Of a DNA stretch of 64,000 nt, positions 42,064 through 50,701 are shown piece after piece (positions within the stretch are counted from its first letter, which is position 1; every line of letters begins with the position of its first letter). The DNA is taken from NCBI GenBank assembly GCA_002354095.1, contig DEKX01000005.1, forward strand, positions 1 through 64,000, in the 5' to 3' direction. The position numbers and the translations under genes are program-made. The notes under the pieces were generated by a model. The model was not told the DNA's origin and did no database searches. It was given only the letters and a program-made list of their open reading frames with translations. Origin of the DNA: Prevotella sp. UBA2711 (GTDB lineage: Bacteria > Bacteroidota > Bacteroidia > Bacteroidales > Bacteroidaceae).

Positions 42064-42930
42064 ATGAAGAAACCAACAGCAATCCTGCTTCTACACTGCC
42101 CCGACCAACAGGGCATCATCTCAGAAGTAACTCGCTTTATTACTGATAATCAGGGAAATATCGTTTACCTTGACCAATATGTAGATAAACAAGACGGTAT
42201 GTTTTTCATGCGCATAGAATGGGAGTTGGAGAATTTCCTGATTCCGCGTGATAAAATACAGGAATATATCAACACGCTCTATGCACAGCGCTACCAGATG
42301 ACTTGCAGACTGTATTTCAGCGACAAGCGCCCCAGAATGGCTATTTTCGTATCGAAGATGAGCCACTGCCTGTATGACCTGCTGGCTCGATGGAAGGCAG
42401 GCGAATGGGAAATTGACATTCCCTGCATCATCTCGAACCACGAGGACCTGCGCTACGTGGCTGAGCAATTTAACATTCCCTACTACGTTTACAGCATCAA
42501 GAAAGACCATTCGAACAAAGCCGAGGTAGAGGCTGCCGAAATGGAGCTCTTGAAGAAGAACGAAGTGACCTTCATCGTATTGGCGCGCTATATGCAGATT
42601 ATCAGTGACGAAATGATTGCTGCCTATCCGAATCACATCATCAACATACACCACTCTTTCCTGCCCGCTTTCGTAGGAGCGAAGCCCTATCATCAGGCTT
42701 GGGAACGCGGTGTGAAGATTATCGGTGCTACAAGCCACTACGTGACGGCTGAGTTGGATGCGGGTCCGATTATCGAACAGGATGTGACCCGTATCACGCA
42801 CAAAGACACTCCAGAAAGTCTCGTGTTGAAAGGCAAGGACTTGGAAAAGATTGTGCTCTCTCACGCTGTTTCAAAACATATTCAGCGCAAGATTCTGACC
42901 TATAAGAACAAGACTATCATCTTTAGCTAA
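42064..42930 (+). CDS. purU: Formyltetrahydrofolate deformylase
   Basis: Hydrolyses 10-formyl-THF to formate and THF. The 288-residue protein has an N-terminal ACT domain (about 7-85: LLHCPDQQGIISEVT) and a formyltransferase-fold hydrolase with NIHHSFLPAFVGAKPYHQA and TAELDAGPIIEQD. It begins the purU-his-ftsE-lys run; its stop touches the hisH start codon. Confidence 0.94.
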   Translation: MKKPTAILLLHCPDQQGIISEVTRFITDNQGNIVYLDQYVDKQDGMFFMRIEWELENFLIPRDKIQEYINTLYAQRYQMTCRLYFSDKRPRMAIFVSKMSHCLYDLLARWKAGEWEIDIPCIISNHEDLRYVAEQFNIPYYVYSIKKDHSNKAEVEAAEMELLKKNEVTFIVLARYMQIISDEMIAAYPNHIINIHHSFLPAFVGAKPYHQAWERGVKIIGATSHYVTAELDAGPIIEQDVTRITHKDTPESLVLKGKDLEKIVLSHAVSKHIQRKILTYKNKTIIFS

Positions 42931-43512
42931 ATGAACGTAGCCATTGTAAAATATAATGCCGGCAACATCTACTCGGTAGTGAATGCGCTGAAGCGACTGG
43001 GCGTTGAACCGCTTTTGACGGACGATGCGGAACAGCTTCAGAAGGCCGACCGGGTACTCTTCCCCGGACAGGGCGAGGCTCGCGGTGCTATGGAGTATCT
43101 GAAAGCCCACCGACTGGACGAGGTGATTCGCAACTTGCAACAGCCTGTGCTGGGCATTTGTGTGGGACAGCAACTGCTCTGCCAACACTCGGAAGAGGGC
43201 GATGTGGATTGTATTGGCGTATTCGATGCGGAAGTGAAGCGTTTCCAACCCGTACGCCACGAGGACAAAGTGCCCTGCATGGGATGGAACAGACTGACGA
43301 ATGTAAAGAGCCCGTTATTTGAAGATGATTCCTACGTCTATTTCGTGCACTCCTACTACGTTCCGCTTTGTGAAGACACAGCGGCAACTGCCGACTACAT
43401 ACTGCCCTACTCTGCTGCTATGCACAAAGGAAATTTCTACGCTTGCCAGTTCCACCCCGAGAAAAGTGGAAAGGTGGGCGAACGTATCATTCAAAACTTC
43501 TTGGAATTATGA
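42931..43512 (+). CDS. hisH: Imidazole glycerol phosphate synthase, glutaminase subunit
   Basis: Releases ammonia from glutamine for HisF. The 193-residue class I amidotransferase has the nucleophile C77 in GICVGQQLL and the His/Glu pair in CQFHPEKSG. It overlaps hisA by 4 bases (ATGA). Gene order hisH-hisA-hisF-hisIE is a partial his operon; the other his genes are not in the window. Confidence 0.95.
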   Translation: MNVAIVKYNAGNIYSVVNALKRLGVEPLLTDDAEQLQKADRVLFPGQGEARGAMEYLKAHRLDEVIRNLQQPVLGICVGQQLLCQHSEEGDVDCIGVFDAEVKRFQPVRHEDKVPCMGWNRLTNVKSPLFEDDSYVYFVHSYYVPLCEDTAATADYILPYSAAMHKGNFYACQFHPEKSGKVGERIIQNFLEL

Positions 43513-44234
43513 TTGAACTGATTCCCGCTATTGATATCATCAACGGACAGTGCGTCAGACTGACCAAAGGCGATTACGACCAGAAGACGGTGTATCGCGA
43601 CTCGCCTGCTGAAGTGGCCCGTGAGTTTGAGGAACTTGGCTTTAAACGCCTGCATGTGGTGGACCTCGACGGGGCTAAGTCAAAGCATATTGTGAATACG
43701 GAAGTGCTGCAAGCTATTACGAAGACGACCCATCTGCGTGTGGACTTCGGTGGAGGTATCAAGACCGATAAAGACATAGAGACCGCCTTTGAGAACGGGG
43801 CTGAAATGGTGACTGTAGGTTCTATAGCCGTCACCCATCCTGAACGCTTTATCGCGTGGCTACAGAAATACGGTGCTGAAAGACTGATTTTAGGTGCCGA
43901 TGTGCGTAACGGAAAGATCAGTATTAACGGGTGGAAAGAAGATTCTACTGAAGACTTGCTGCCCTTTCTCAAGAAATATATAGAAGCAGGCGTGAAGAAT
44001 GTGCTCTGCACAGAGATTTCCAAAGACGGCACCCTGCAAGGTCCGGCTATCGAGCTCTATCGGAGTGTGATGAAGGAATATCCTGATTTGCATCTGATAG
44101 CCAGTGGCGGTGTATCGAGTATCGAAGATATTCAAGCCTTGAACGAAGCAGGAATTCCTGCGGTAGTATTCGGAAAGGCTATTTATGAAGGAAAAATCAA
44201 TTTGAAAGAACTATGGGACTGGCAAAACGCATAA
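43509..44234 (+). CDS. hisA: ProFAR isomerase
   Basis: Converts ProFAR to PRFAR. The 241-residue TIM barrel starts MIELIPAIDIINGQCVRL and has VDLDGAKSKH, the phosphate-binding FGGGIKT and ASGGVSS. The ATG in the ATGA overlap with hisH (43509) is chosen; a longer frame runs back into hisH but lacks family similarity. It overlaps hisF by 22 bases. Confidence 0.95.
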   Translation: MIELIPAIDIINGQCVRLTKGDYDQKTVYRDSPAEVAREFEELGFKRLHVVDLDGAKSKHIVNTEVLQAITKTTHLRVDFGGGIKTDKDIETAFENGAEMVTVGSIAVTHPERFIAWLQKYGAERLILGADVRNGKISINGWKEDSTEDLLPFLKKYIEAGVKNVLCTEISKDGTLQGPAIELYRSVMKEYPDLHLIASGGVSSIEDIQALNEAGIPAVVFGKAIYEGKINLKELWDWQNA

Positions 44235-44971
44235 TACCCTGTTTGGATGTGAAAGACGGTGAGACCGTAAAAGGCACCAACTTTGTGAATCTCCGTTCTG
44301 CCGGTGATCCTGTAGAACTGGGGAAGGCTTATTCCGACCAAGGAGCCGACGAACTGGTGTTCCTGGATATCACTGCATCGTTCGAAGGTCGTAAGACTTT
44401 TACGGATATGGTGACGAAAGTGGCTGAAACCCTCAACATCCCCTTCACCGTAGGAGGGGGTATCAATGAATTGAAGGACGTGGAGCGACTGCTCTATGCC
44501 GGTGCTGACAAAGTAAGCGTGAACAGTGCTGCTATCCGTCGACCGGAACTCATTGACGAGATTACGACTCGTTTCGGCAGTCAGGTGTGTGTCTGTGCCA
44601 TTGATGCCCGACTGGACGAAGACGGGTGGCACTGCTACCTGAAAGGTGGGCGCGAGCGCACTGAACGCGGACTCTTTGAGTGGGCACATGAAGTGCAGGA
44701 GCGTGGAGCTGGTGAGATTCTGTTTACATCGATGAACCATGACGGTACCAAGAACGGATATGCCAACGAAGCACTACGCGAACTGGCCGACCATCTCTCC
44801 ATCCCCATTATTGCCAGCGGAGGTGCCGGGTGCAAGGAGCATTTCCGCGATGTCTTTGTGGAAGGTCATGCTGATGCAGCTTTGGCGGCTTCGGTATTCC
44901 ACTTTGGCGAGATACCTGTGCCTGAACTGAAACAATATTTAGCTAACGAAGGAATTAACGTACGACTATGA
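44213..44971 (+). CDS. hisF: Imidazole glycerol phosphate synthase, cyclase subunit
   Basis: Combines PRFAR with ammonia from HisH. The 252-residue TIM barrel has the catalytic Asp in RIIPCLDVKDGETVKG (D12 region), FLDITAS, VGGGI and ASGGAG. The start lies inside the hisA 3' end and the stop overlaps hisIE by 4 bases. Confidence 0.95.
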   Translation: MGLAKRIIPCLDVKDGETVKGTNFVNLRSAGDPVELGKAYSDQGADELVFLDITASFEGRKTFTDMVTKVAETLNIPFTVGGGINELKDVERLLYAGADKVSVNSAAIRRPELIDEITTRFGSQVCVCAIDARLDEDGWHCYLKGGRERTERGLFEWAHEVQERGAGEILFTSMNHDGTKNGYANEALRELADHLSIPIIASGGAGCKEHFRDVFVEGHADAALAASVFHFGEIPVPELKQYLANEGINVRL

Positions 44972-45615
44972 AGATAGATTTCGAAAAAATGGGTGGACTG
45001 GTACCTGCCATCGTCCAAGATGCAAGAACAAAGAATGTACTGATGCTGGGCTTTATGAATGAGGAGGCCTATCAAAAGACTGTCGATACCAAGCATGTGA
45101 CTTTCTGGAGCCGCACCCGTCAGACACTCTGGACCAAGGGAGAGACAAGCGGCCACTTCCTGAACTTGGTGAGTATGCAGATAGACTGTGACAACGATAC
45201 GCTGTTGGTGAAGGCTATTCCCAACGGTCCCACCTGCCATACTGGAACAGACACGTGCTGGGGCGAGGATAATGACATGAATCCACTACTCTTTTTGACA
45301 GAGTTGCAGGACTTCATTAACAAGCGCAAGGAGGAAATGCCTGAAGGTTCATATACCACCAGTCTGTTTACGAAAGGCATCAACAAGATAGCTCAGAAGG
45401 TGGGCGAAGAGGCATTAGAGACCGTTATCGAGGCTACCAATGGCACGAATGACCATCTGGTCTATGAAGCTTCCGACTTGCTTTATCATCTTCTCGTATT
45501 GCTGACAGAAAAAGGATTGCGTATCGAGGATGTGGCATCGGAGTTACAGAAACGCCACGATCCGAATTGGGATAAGAAACGTCGTGAGGCTAAGGCCAAA
45601 GGCGAAATGAAGTAA
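44968..45615 (+). CDS. hisIE: Phosphoribosyl-AMP cyclohydrolase/PR-ATP pyrophosphatase
   Basis: A bifunctional 215-residue enzyme for steps 2 and 3 of histidine synthesis. HisI (about 1-115) has VLMLGFMNEEAY, FWSRTRQTLWTKGETSG and the metal-binding CDNDTLL and CHTGTDTCW. HisE (about 118-205) has KVGEEALETVIEA. It is followed after 20 bases, with a short GTTTAGA repeat, by ftsE. Confidence 0.95.
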   Translation: MKIDFEKMGGLVPAIVQDARTKNVLMLGFMNEEAYQKTVDTKHVTFWSRTRQTLWTKGETSGHFLNLVSMQIDCDNDTLLVKAIPNGPTCHTGTDTCWGEDNDMNPLLFLTELQDFINKRKEEMPEGSYTTSLFTKGINKIAQKVGEEALETVIEATNGTNDHLVYEASDLLYHLLVLLTEKGLRIEDVASELQKRHDPNWDKKRREAKAKGEMK

Positions 45616-45635
45616 AATGTTTAGAGTTTAGAGAT

Positions 45636-46391
45636 ATGTTAATAGATTATCAGAAAGCTAACATCTACCAGAAAGATGGAATCCTTGTACTGAAGGAAGT
45701 AGATTTTCATGTGAACGAGGGTGAGTTTATCTATATTATCGGTCGTGTGGGTGCTGGTAAGAGTACACTACTGAAGACACTCTATTTCGAGCTGGATGTT
45801 GACGAAGCAGAAAATGCTTTCGTGCTGAATCACGATCTGCGCGGACTGAAGCGCAAATATATTCCTGCTTTGCGCCGACAGATGGGTATCATCTTCCAGG
45901 ACTTCCAGTTGCTGGGCGATCGTACCATTCACGACAATCTGGCATTTGTACTAAGAGCTACCGGTTGGAAAGACCGTGACGAGATAGAAGAGCGCATCAG
46001 TGATGTATTGGAGGATGTGGAAATGCAGGATTATGCAGACCGTTTTCCTCATGAACTTTCTGGTGGTGAGCAACAACGTATCGCTATTGCCCGTGCCATT
46101 CTCAACAAGCCCAAAATCATCATTGCCGACGAGCCGACCGGTAATCTGGACCCGGAAACAGCTGCCAACATTATCCGCCTGCTCCGTCAGGTGACCCAGA
46201 TGGGCACTGCGGTGGTGATGACTACGCACAACATACCCTTGCTGAAAGATTATCCAGGCATCGTGTATCGTTGCATTGACGGACACTTGGAAGAAATTAC
46301 GAATGACTACAACAAGATTGCAGCATACGAATTGGAGAATGAACCAGAAGAAATTCGCAAGGTGGACTATTCTACACGAGAAGATATTTAA
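45636..46391 (+). CDS. ftsE: Cell-division ATPase FtsE
   Basis: An ABC ATPase that with FtsX controls peptidoglycan amidases at the septum. The 251-residue protein has Walker A GRVGAGKS (36-43), signature LSGGEQQR (141-148) and Walker B IIIADEPTGN (161-170). The C-terminal ~30 residues extend past the usual length. No ftsX lies in the window, so the partner must be encoded elsewhere. Confidence 0.9.
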   Translation: MLIDYQKANIYQKDGILVLKEVDFHVNEGEFIYIIGRVGAGKSTLLKTLYFELDVDEAENAFVLNHDLRGLKRKYIPALRRQMGIIFQDFQLLGDRTIHDNLAFVLRATGWKDRDEIEERISDVLEDVEMQDYADRFPHELSGGEQQRIAIARAILNKPKIIIADEPTGNLDPETAANIIRLLRQVTQMGTAVVMTTHNIPLLKDYPGIVYRCIDGHLEEITNDYNKIAAYELENEPEEIRKVDYSTREDI

Positions 46392-46427
46392 GCGTAAAAA
46401 AGTAAAAAGGTAAAAAAAGATAAAGAT

Positions 46428-47747
46428 ATGAAAGTAATGAAGTTTGGCGGTACATCGGTGGGAAGCCCTGACCGCATGAAAGAAGTAACTAAACTGATTA
46501 CAAAATCAGGAGAACCTGTATTCGTGGTTTTATCTGCTATGGCAGGCACAACCAATTCGCTTGTAGAGATTTCCGACTATCTTTACAAGAAGAATCCAGA
46601 TGGCGCTAATGAGGTCATCAATTCTTTGGAGCGTAAATACATGAAGCATATTGATGAACTCTACTCTACGAATGAAATGAAGGAAACGACACGTGAGTTT
46701 ATCATCAACGAAATGAACTATCTGCGTTCGTTCACCAAAGAGTTGTTTACTTCGTTTGAAGAGAAAAGCATTGTTGCTCAAGGCGAAATGATGTCAACCA
46801 ATATGGTGGTGAACTATATGAAGGAACAGGGTTTCAAGGCAGTGCTGCTCAATGCTCTCGACTTCATGCGTACAGACAAGAATTCCGAACCCGATCCTAC
46901 CTATATCCGCGAGAAGCTGTCGGCTATCATGGAGAAAAACGAAGGCCAGCAGGTTTACATCACCCAGGGATTCATCTGTCGTAATGCCTATGGCGAGATA
47001 GACAATCTGCAACGTGGCGGAAGTGATTATACAGCTTCGCTCGTTGGTGCTGCACTGAATGCTGAGGAGATTCAGATTTGGACTGACATTGACGGTATGC
47101 ACAACAACGACCCACGCGTAGTTGACAAGACAGCTCCTGTGCATCAGTTGCACTTCGAAGAGGCCGCTGAGCTGGCTTACTTCGGTGCAAAGATTCTGCA
47201 CCCCACCTGTGTACAGCCTGCTAAATATGCCGGCATCCCCGTCCGTCTGTTGAACACGATGGACCCTGATGCGGAGGGTACTACCATTTCTAACCAAACG
47301 GAATATGGTAAGATTAAGGCTGTAGCTGCCAAGGACAACATCATCGCCATCAAGATTAAGTCAAGTAGAATGTTGCTGGCAACCGGTTTCCTCCGTAAGG
47401 TGTTCGAGATTTTTGAGAGTTATCAAACTCCTATTGATATGGTATGTACTTCCGAGGTGGGCGTATCAATGTCCATCGACAATTCGTCGCACTTGGGAGA
47501 GATTGTTGACGAACTGAAGAAATATGGTACAGTGACTGTAGATACAGGTATGTGCATCATCTGTGTAGTAGGTGATTTGGACTGGTCGAACATTGGTTTT
47601 GAGACCCTCACACTCGATGCGATGAAGAATATTCCTGTACGCATGGTGAGCTACGGAGGTTCGAACTACAATATCTCTTTCTTGATTCGCGAGGAAGACA
47701 AGAAACGTGCCCTCCAGAGTCTGAGCGACACCTTATTCAGTAAATAA
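46428..47747 (+). CDS. lysC: Aspartate kinase
   Basis: Phosphorylates aspartate, first step to lysine, threonine and methionine. The 439-residue monofunctional protein has KFGGTSVGS at the N-terminus, RGGSDYTASLVGAAL, and two C-terminal ACT domains (about 300-439) that probably give feedback inhibition. It lies directly before lysA and after a short A-rich heptad repeat. Confidence 0.94.
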   Translation: MKVMKFGGTSVGSPDRMKEVTKLITKSGEPVFVVLSAMAGTTNSLVEISDYLYKKNPDGANEVINSLERKYMKHIDELYSTNEMKETTREFIINEMNYLRSFTKELFTSFEEKSIVAQGEMMSTNMVVNYMKEQGFKAVLLNALDFMRTDKNSEPDPTYIREKLSAIMEKNEGQQVYITQGFICRNAYGEIDNLQRGGSDYTASLVGAALNAEEIQIWTDIDGMHNNDPRVVDKTAPVHQLHFEEAAELAYFGAKILHPTCVQPAKYAGIPVRLLNTMDPDAEGTTISNQTEYGKIKAVAAKDNIIAIKIKSSRMLLATGFLRKVFEIFESYQTPIDMVCTSEVGVSMSIDNSSHLGEIVDELKKYGTVTVDTGMCIICVVGDLDWSNIGFETLTLDAMKNIPVRMVSYGGSNYNISFLIREEDKKRALQSLSDTLFSK

Positions 47748-47767
47748 TACAATAACAACACAACACA

Positions 47768-48928
47768 ATGGCAAAAGGACTATTCCCAATAGAGAAATTC
47801 CAACAGTTGCAGACGCCGTTCTACTTCTATGATATGGAGTTGTTGCGACAGACGTTGGAGACTATCAATACAGAAGCAAGTAAACACGAGGGATTCGTGG
47901 TACACTATGCTGTTAAGGCCAATGCCAATCCAAAGATACTGCGCACCATCCGTCAGGCTGGATTGGGAGCTGACTGCGTCAGCGGTGGCGAGATAGAAGC
48001 TTCGCTGAAAGCAGGCTTCCCCGCTTCGAAAATCGTCTTTGCAGGTGTAGGAAAGAGCGACTGGGAGATTCTGTTAGGACTTGATAACGATATTTTCTGC
48101 TTCAATGTGGAAAGTATTCCTGAATTGGAAGTTATCAATGAATTGGCTTCTCAACGTGGAAAAACGGCTCGAGTGGCTTTCCGACTGAACCCGAATGTAG
48201 GTGCCCATACTCATGCTAACATCACAACGGGCTTGGCAGAAAACAAGTTTGGTATCGACATGAACGACATGATGAGCGTGATGGAAGAGGCACAGGGTAT
48301 GCAGCATATCAAAGTGGTGGGACTGCATTTCCACATCGGCAGTCAGATTTTGGACATGGGCGACTTTGAGGCTTTGTGTAATCGCGTGAACGAATTGCAA
48401 ACGGAGTTAGAAAAACACCGCATCTTGGTAGAACATATCAATGTCGGTGGCGGACTGGGTATTGACTATCAGCATCCCAACCGTGTACCTATCCCTGATT
48501 TCAAAGCTTACTTCGACACCTATGCAAAAAAGTTGAAACTGCGCCCAGGACAGACACTACATTTCGAATTAGGACGTGCGGTAGTAGCCCAGTGTGGCAG
48601 TTTGATTACTAAAACCCTATATATTAAAAAAGGTGCTACCAAACAATTCTGTATTGTAGATGCTGGGTTTACTGACTTGATTCGTCCAGCACTCTATCAG
48701 GCTTACCACAAAATAGAGAACATCAGCAGTGAGGATGCCATGCAGGCTTACGATGTAGTGGGTCCTATCTGTGAATCAACGGATGTCTTTGCCAAACATA
48801 TTGATTTGAACGAATGCCGAAGAGGCGACATACTTGCTATACGGTCTGCTGGAGCTTATGGAGAAATCATGGCTTCGCAATATAATTGCCGACGCCTGCC
48901 TCAAGGTATAACGAGTGATGAGATTTAA
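47768..48928 (+). CDS. lysA: Diaminopimelate decarboxylase
   Basis: Makes lysine from meso-DAP with PLP. The 386-residue protein has the PLP lysine in VHYAVKANANP (K50), GLHFHIGSQI, NVGGGLGIDY, and the second-subunit residues in CESTDVFAK and RSAGAYGE. It lies 20 bases after lysC and 8 before the glycosyltransferase gene. Confidence 0.94.
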   Translation: MAKGLFPIEKFQQLQTPFYFYDMELLRQTLETINTEASKHEGFVVHYAVKANANPKILRTIRQAGLGADCVSGGEIEASLKAGFPASKIVFAGVGKSDWEILLGLDNDIFCFNVESIPELEVINELASQRGKTARVAFRLNPNVGAHTHANITTGLAENKFGIDMNDMMSVMEEAQGMQHIKVVGLHFHIGSQILDMGDFEALCNRVNELQTELEKHRILVEHINVGGGLGIDYQHPNRVPIPDFKAYFDTYAKKLKLRPGQTLHFELGRAVVAQCGSLITKTLYIKKGATKQFCIVDAGFTDLIRPALYQAYHKIENISSEDAMQAYDVVGPICESTDVFAKHIDLNECRRGDILAIRSAGAYGEIMASQYNCRRLPQGITSDEI

Positions 48929-48936
48929 ACATAATC

Positions 48937-49593
48937 ATGGTCGAACAAACAACGAATAATCAAGAAGTCCAACTGTCTGTCGTGATGGTAGTTCACGACG
49001 ATGACGTCATATTAGAGCAAAACCTACCATTGTTCCTCAGTCAGGAATGCGAAATACCTTATGAGGTTATTGTGGTCGATGATGCTTCTTCTGACGGCAC
49101 CCCCGATATCTTGAAAAACATGAAGGAGCAGTATCCCCATCTTCGCACCACCTTCTTTCCTCAGTCGGTGCCTAATCCCAGTCGCATACAACTGGCTCTC
49201 TATGTGGGAATAAAAGCTGCCAAGAGTAACAACATTGTGATTGCAGATATTAATCGACCTCCTGTATCTGCTGAATTTATGGACGGACTGGCTGAAGCAC
49301 TCAAAGGAAATGAGGTAGCATTAGTCTATACAGACAGAAAGCGTACTGAGGTTAGTGCCTTCCAGTCTTTCTTCTCACTGGAGGACGCTGCATCTATCAT
49401 CCGAAAGGCAGAACGTCGTTCGGGCAAAGGACATAACGCCCATAGGATGAAAAAGAAAAAGGGTGTTTATGACGCGATTGCTATCTGTCGGGAACGGGTT
49501 TTCGAGGCTATTCGTCTTTATGACCAATCCGTTAAAGGTGCAGCATTACTTGGACTGCGTTTAAAAGTTTTCTTTGAGAACATAACTCTCTGA
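48937..49593 (+). CDS. GT-A family glycosyltransferase-like protein
   Basis: A 218-residue GT2-like protein. LSVVMVVHDDDVILEQNL (13-30) and EVIVVDDASSDGTPDIL (43-59) form the nucleotide-sugar half. The usual DxD reads ADINRPP near 105, and the rest is short with no membrane anchor. It could be a reduced GT2 enzyme; donor and acceptor unknown. It is followed after 13 bases by a second glycosyltransferase-like gene. Confidence 0.78.
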   Translation: MVEQTTNNQEVQLSVVMVVHDDDVILEQNLPLFLSQECEIPYEVIVVDDASSDGTPDILKNMKEQYPHLRTTFFPQSVPNPSRIQLALYVGIKAAKSNNIVIADINRPPVSAEFMDGLAEALKGNEVALVYTDRKRTEVSAFQSFFSLEDAASIIRKAERRSGKGHNAHRMKKKKGVYDAIAICRERVFEAIRLYDQSVKGAALLGLRLKVFFENITL

Positions 49594-49606
49594 TATTAAG
49601 ATACCC

Positions 49607-50701
49607 ATGAAAATACTGCACTACATCCCAGACGACAACAGCATGATTACCAAATACGTAAACATGCTTGTTGGCAGTATGGGACTGGAAGCTGAGAATG
49701 TCATAGTAACTGACGAGGCTGTCGCCAAGGAGAAATTACAGACTACACCTTTTCATTTAATCCATATTCATGGCTGTTGGCACCACGCTGCTGCTCGCAT
49801 CTTTAGCATAGCTAAAAAAAGAGGCATCCGTATGGTGCTCTCTCCTTACGGACAATTGGAGCCCTGGGTAATGAATGAGAACTATTGGAAAGACAAGCTG
49901 CCCAAGAAGCTGCTTTACCAGAAATCGCTGGTAGAACAGGCTTACGTGCTGATTATACAGGGTAAGATGGAGGAAGAATGTATCAGGAATTTGGGGTGGA
50001 ATCCACGTACGGAGATTATCCGCAATCCTATTATCACCAACTCCATCACTTTCACGGAGATGGCTCAGAAGACATACTACGTCTATCGTAAAGTGTTAGA
50101 CAGCAACACCATAGAACTGATGAAGCCTCAAACACGCGTACTGCTGCGCTGTTTTATCAAAGCCGGTATTACGAACGACAGCCGTTGGGTGACCGAAGAT
50201 CTCACAGAATTGACAGACAGGGAACAATGGCGTTATCTGCAATGTTATGCCCACCAGGAAAACATCACCAACATCGTGATGCGAGGTGCTCATATCCTGA
50301 ATTACCAGGTTCCCGATATCGATGTTTATAAAATTCCCTGTTTCCTACCCTATCAAGATGCTACTCCGAAGTCTATTCAAGAGAGTATCGGTATGCAGTA
50401 TGCCTCTGAAAAAGACCGGTTGGTGGCTACTTTCAAGCAGGTACGCAAATTGATTCAGCAACACCAGCTCACCATTGGGCACCTTTGTGAGATAGACAAG
50501 GAGCTGCGTGAACACGATGTGGAAGAAGACCATCTGTGTGAGGCGCTTAAAGACGAGAAACTATATGCTACAGCCTGTCGTACGATGCAGTTGCTGACTG
50601 ACTATACTGGGTTTGACGAGGGTTTTATGCCTATGCCCCCATTGAATGACAAAATTACCAAAAAAATCCATCAACAAATATATAATCATCTGAAAATATG
50701 A
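49607..50701 (+). CDS. GT4-like N-terminal domain with atypical C-terminus
   Basis: A 364-residue protein. Residues 1-150 resemble the acceptor half of GT-B glycosyltransferases (MKILHYIPDDN, LIHIHGCWHHAAARIF, LSPYGQLEPW, IIRNPI). The C-terminal ~210 residues lack the donor-binding domain and its EX7E motif, and are instead charged and helical (KQVRKLIQQHQLT). It may act on or with the GT-A-like protein just upstream. Its stop overlaps fbp as ATGA. Confidence 0.72.
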   Translation: MKILHYIPDDNSMITKYVNMLVGSMGLEAENVIVTDEAVAKEKLQTTPFHLIHIHGCWHHAAARIFSIAKKRGIRMVLSPYGQLEPWVMNENYWKDKLPKKLLYQKSLVEQAYVLIIQGKMEEECIRNLGWNPRTEIIRNPIITNSITFTEMAQKTYYVYRKVLDSNTIELMKPQTRVLLRCFIKAGITNDSRWVTEDLTELTDREQWRYLQCYAHQENITNIVMRGAHILNYQVPDIDVYKIPCFLPYQDATPKSIQESIGMQYASEKDRLVATFKQVRKLIQQHQLTIGHLCEIDKELREHDVEEDHLCEALKDEKLYATACRTMQLLTDYTGFDEGFMPMPPLNDKITKKIHQQIYNHLKI

